Notes under the pieces: model-generated
Seen by the model: only the letters and a program-made list of their open reading frames with translations
The model's database searches: none
What the model was told of the DNA's origin: nothing
In this document: piece after piece, positions 31,468 through 37,861 of the stretch
Position numbering within the stretch: the stretch's first letter is position 1
Layout: the number at the start of each line of letters is the position of its first letter
Assembly (NCBI GenBank): GCA_028719205.1
Contig: JAQUKH010000026.1
Span: 1 to 37,861 of the forward strand
Length of the DNA: 37,861 bases
Origin: a bacterium
GTDB taxonomy: Bacteria; JACRDZ01; JAQUKH01
Reading direction: 5' to 3'
Translations under genes and position numbers: made by a program

Positions 31468-32772
31468 ATGGACCAGGAAAACAATAAAATAAATAAAACT
31501 TTAAAATTTTCATTTTTTGACGGGATATTCGCGAGCCTGATGACCGGTTTTACCAACGATTATTTTGTGCCTTTTCTGCTTGTGATAGGAGGAACAGCGA
31601 GATCGATAGGTATTCTCAGCGCGCTGCCGAATTTATTCGGCGCCCTGGCGCAGGCTAAAACCCCGGATATAGTTGAAAAGGTAAGATCCAGAAAAAAAAT
31701 AATAATTGGATTTGTTTTACTTCAGGCCTTAATGCTGCTTCCGGTCATATTTCTTGATCTCTTCGGAAAACTTAATCAGACATTATTTATTGCCTGTGTG
31801 ATTTTATTCACTTCTTTTAACGCGATCGCCTCTCCGGCCTGGGGCAGTTTAATGTCGGATCTGGTCCATGGGGATAAAAGAGGGTCGTATTTCGGATGGA
31901 GAAATAAAACGCTTGGTTTTATAACCGTTATCGCGAGTTTTGCCGCGGGGTACATTTTATATGTAATGAAAAATATTAATATCTTTGCCGGGTTTATTAT
32001 TATTTTCAGCGCGGCATTTATATTCAGGATGATCTCATGTTATTTTTTAACAAGAATGCATGAACCGCATTGCGAATATAAGGAAAAGGATTATTTTACC
32101 GTATTTGATTTCCTGGCGCGGGCCAGAGAAAGTAATTTCGCGAAATTTGTATTTTTTATTTCACTTATGAGTTTTTCAGTAAATCTATGTTCGCCTTTTT
32201 TTGCCGTGTTAATGTTAGAGGACCTGCATTTCAGTTATCTGATCTATATAATAGTTGTAAGTATGGCGAACCTTACGATCCATTTTATGACCGACCGCTG
32301 GGGCAGGCTGGCGGACAGGACCGGGAACCTCAGGATCCTTAAGTTCGTAACTCCTTTGATCGCGTTAGTGCCTCTATTATGGCTCATTAACCGCAGCCCT
32401 TTGTTTTTGATGGGAGCACAGATCTTCAGCGGGTTCGCGTGGGCGGGTTTTAATCTATGCGCCACTAATTTTATTTATGACGCGGTCAGCCCCGGAAAAA
32501 GGACCAGATGTATAGCGTATTTTAATATGTTTAACGGATTAGCTGTTTGCCTGGGCGCCCTGTTAGGCGGGTTTCTGATCCAGAAACTGCCTCCGCTTTT
32601 GGGATATAAAATTTTAACTATTGTATTGATATCATCTGTTTTAAGGCTTATAGTCGGTATCTTTATGCCGATGATGTTAAAAGAAGTAAAACCTGTTGAT
32701 GAAGTCAGCAATACCGACTTATTTTTCAGTGTAATCGGTATTAAAGCTGTTTTCAGGATAGGGGAGGATTAG
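31468..32772 (+). CDS. Major facilitator superfamily transporter
   Basis: This 434-residue protein has about 12 hydrophobic segments: FFDGIFASLMTGFTNDYFVP first, then paired helices through residue 400, and a charged middle loop (about 190-215, ARARESNFAKF follows). MFS-like loop motifs are seen at SDLVHGDKRGSYFGWRN and MTDRWGRLADRTG. It is related to uncharacterised MFS groups of uncultured bacteria; the substrate cannot be told. The hydrolase gene starts 4 bases after its stop, so they are co-transcribed. Confidence 0.82.
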   Translation: MDQENNKINKTLKFSFFDGIFASLMTGFTNDYFVPFLLVIGGTARSIGILSALPNLFGALAQAKTPDIVEKVRSRKKIIIGFVLLQALMLLPVIFLDLFGKLNQTLFIACVILFTSFNAIASPAWGSLMSDLVHGDKRGSYFGWRNKTLGFITVIASFAAGYILYVMKNINIFAGFIIIFSAAFIFRMISCYFLTRMHEPHCEYKEKDYFTVFDFLARARESNFAKFVFFISLMSFSVNLCSPFFAVLMLEDLHFSYLIYIIVVSMANLTIHFMTDRWGRLADRTGNLRILKFVTPLIALVPLLWLINRSPLFLMGAQIFSGFAWAGFNLCATNFIYDAVSPGKRTRCIAYFNMFNGLAVCLGALLGGFLIQKLPPLLGYKILTIVLISSVLRLIVGIFMPMMLKEVKPVDEVSNTDLFFSVIGIKAVFRIGED

Positions 32773-32776
32773 ATTT

Positions 32777-33679
32777 ATGAGAACTTTTAAATTAATATTT
32801 TCGCATATCTTAATTTTTTTACTGCTCTCAAACTTCAGCCTTTCCGCGCAGGAAAACCTGATAAATGAAAAGGTTTTTTCTGAAATTCAGCTGGCACAGC
32901 TCCGGTTTCAGCAGGAGTTATCTTTAATACAGGACAAATTACGTGAAGACAACGAACCCTTTTTGCTGATTCACGAGAAAAAAACGAAGGTTTCTTTTTT
33001 ATTGATACATGGTTTTACCGCGAGCCCGTGGGAAATGAGGGATCTGGGGCAGTATTTGCATGGCAAAGGATTCAACGTTTATGGAATGCTTCTTGATGGG
33101 CACGGGACAAAAGAAGAAGATTTATTAAATACAAAATGGGAAGACTGGTCTCAATCGGTTGAGGACGCGTATGAACTTACAAAACTTATCGGGGATGAGG
33201 TAATTGTTGTAGGTTTGTCAACAGGCGGTGACCTTGCCCTGCATTTGGCGGCCGGTAAACCTGAAGTATCCGGTGTGGTTTCACTCGCGAGCGCTATATT
33301 TTTCCAGGATTGGAAGATAAATTTCAGCGGGATAGGAAAATATTTTATGAAATATAATTTCAGGCCGCTGCCTCCGGTATTAAAACACTATTATTATGAG
33401 AACAGGGCGGTATCAGCGATATATGAAGTGTATAAATTAAGCGGTGTTGTAAAAAAAGAACTGAAAAATATCTCGCAGCCGGTTTTGATCATCCAATCTA
33501 AGAATGATGGAACGATCAAACCGGAAAGTTCAGAATATATTTATAAAAATGTAACTTCAAAAAATAAAAAATTGATCTTTTTAGAGAATAGCCCCCACGT
33601 CCTTACCACGATTGAAAATCCTAAGCAAAATGAGGTGTTTGAGACTATTAATTACTGGGTGGAAAACCTTAAATTTTAA
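32777..33679 (+). CDS. Secreted alpha/beta hydrolase (carboxylesterase/monoacylglycerol-lipase-like)
   Basis: The 300-residue protein has a signal peptide (LIFSHILIFLLLSNFSLSAQ). The hydrolase fold shows the oxyanion segment FLLIHGFTASPWEM, DGHGTKEEDL, nucleophile Ser148 in VVGLSTGGDLAL, a likely acid in IIQSKNDGTIKPE, and the catalytic His in FLENSPHVLTT. It matches the esterase/lipase group that cleaves carboxyl or acylglycerol esters. Export suggests action on lipids or esters outside the cytoplasm. It follows the MFS gene by 4 bases. Confidence 0.86.
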   Translation: MRTFKLIFSHILIFLLLSNFSLSAQENLINEKVFSEIQLAQLRFQQELSLIQDKLREDNEPFLLIHEKKTKVSFLLIHGFTASPWEMRDLGQYLHGKGFNVYGMLLDGHGTKEEDLLNTKWEDWSQSVEDAYELTKLIGDEVIVVGLSTGGDLALHLAAGKPEVSGVVSLASAIFFQDWKINFSGIGKYFMKYNFRPLPPVLKHYYYENRAVSAIYEVYKLSGVVKKELKNISQPVLIIQSKNDGTIKPESSEYIYKNVTSKNKKLIFLENSPHVLTTIENPKQNEVFETINYWVENLKF

Positions 33680-33737
33680 TCAAAATTCACCTTTCAGAAA
33701 ATATCCCAAATTGCCGATAATACTGAATAATTAGCTA

Positions 33738-35107
<1,370 letters not shown>

Positions 35108-35111
35108 ATGA

Positions 35112-35172
35112 GACCACAACTTAGCAGGCTAAGTTGTCTGGTCGAATTTATCCCGATGTAACATCGGGATAA
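35112..35172 (+). repeat. Two tandem hairpins between eno and gyrB
   Basis: Hairpin 1 (35112-35143): GACCA and TGGTC outer, CAACTTAG and CTAAGTTG inner, loop CAGG, a 2-base bulge. Hairpin 2 (35148-35172): perfect 11-bp stem TTATCCCGATG and CATCGGGATAA, loop TAA. No T tract follows either, so neither is a classic terminator. They could be dispersed palindromes, a Rho-type end, or leader structures for gyrB. Confidence 0.7.
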
Positions 35173-35194
35173 TGTTCTCTTTGAAGGAGATTAA

Positions 35195-37597
<2,403 letters not shown>

Positions 37598-37610
37598 ATT
37601 GAGGAGAATC

Positions 37611-37861
37611 ATGTATTCCAAAGGCGAAAGAGTAGTTCCGATAAATATTGAAGATGAAATGCGTAGTTCGTATATTGATTACGCTATGAGCGTTATTATA
37701 GGAAGAGCGTTGCCGGATGTCCGTGACGGGCTGACACCGGTGCATCGCAGGATCCTGCATTCAATGAATGAGGCGGGGATCGTTCATAGTAAACCGTACA
37801 AAAAAAGCGCGAGGGTCGTTGGAGATGTTTTAGGTAAATACCATCCGCATGGAGATATGGC
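37611..37861 (+). CDS. gyrA: DNA gyrase subunit A, N-terminal part (runs off the window)
   Basis: The frame starts at ATG 37611 behind GAGGAG and stays open to the window end, giving 83 full codons. Family motifs: [36 protein letters not shown] and [16 protein letters not shown]. The catalytic Tyr lies outside the window. The residue after HPHGD, equivalent to E. coli Ser83 in the quinolone-resistance region, is Met. Confidence 0.95.
   Translation, partial: MYSKGERVVPINIEDEMRSSYIDYAMSVIIGRALPDVRDGLTPVHRRILHSMNEAGIVHSKPYKKSARVVGDVLGKYHPHGDM

Overview
The window looks like chromosome of a Gram-negative (two-membrane) bacterium with fairly low GC and a strong preference for GCG alanine codons. 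A secreted protease ends in an outer-membrane-type barrel, several proteins have signal peptides, there is a periplasmic-type multihaem cytochrome, and GyrB carries the long insert typical of many Gram-negative GyrBs. The mix of ankyrin proteins, cytochromes, REP-type transposases and housekeeping genes suits an uncultured candidate phylum (Elusimicrobiota/Firestonebacteria/Omnitrophota-like). That placement is impression, not proof.

Layout. 1-5.1 kb: the end of a pseudouridine synthase, a Panacea-type toxin-antitoxin operon coupled to a RAYT (REP-associated tyrosine transposase) gene with REP hairpins inside its reading frame, then a convergent giant protease/propeller/barrel gene. 5.1-9.3 kb: NDH-2 and a molybdate-type ABC transporter. 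9.3-17.1 kb: a secreted NHL propeller, a six-haem cytochrome fused to about 20 ankyrin repeats, a Cys-cluster (YkgJ-like) protein, and a secreted protein with about 22 ankyrin repeats ending in a full serpin. 17.2-23.5 kb: recN, a secreted repeat protein, lysA, a broken small gene, a secreted subtilase and a small ORF. 23.5-27.0 kb: two REP hairpins, about 500 bases of extreme AT, a three-gene module (two small winged-helix-like proteins and a HEPN-like protein), a PD-(D/E)XK nuclease and gene fossils, which together look like an acquired, probably defensive, island. 27.0-29.7 kb: a DUF6485-like Cys-rich protein, a decayed second RAYT with its own in-frame REP pair, and an M48 protease with zinc ribbons. 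29.7-37.9 kb: a TVP38-family membrane protein, cysM, an MFS transporter, a lipase-like hydrolase, eno, gyrB and the start of gyrA.

Main points. (1) The two RAYT genes carry a pair of inverted REP hairpins at the same coding position, and the differences between the two arms are compensatory. (2) Two secreted ankyrin proteins are fused to unusual partners, a multihaem cytochrome and a serpin. (3) At two places the last codons of a gene (YkgJ-like, DUF6485-like) occur again 2.4-3.7 kb downstream with only synonymous differences over the last 11 codons, as if cassettes had entered at gene 3' ends. (4) The wHTH-wHTH-HEPN trio in the AT-rich island is a candidate uncharacterised conflict system.
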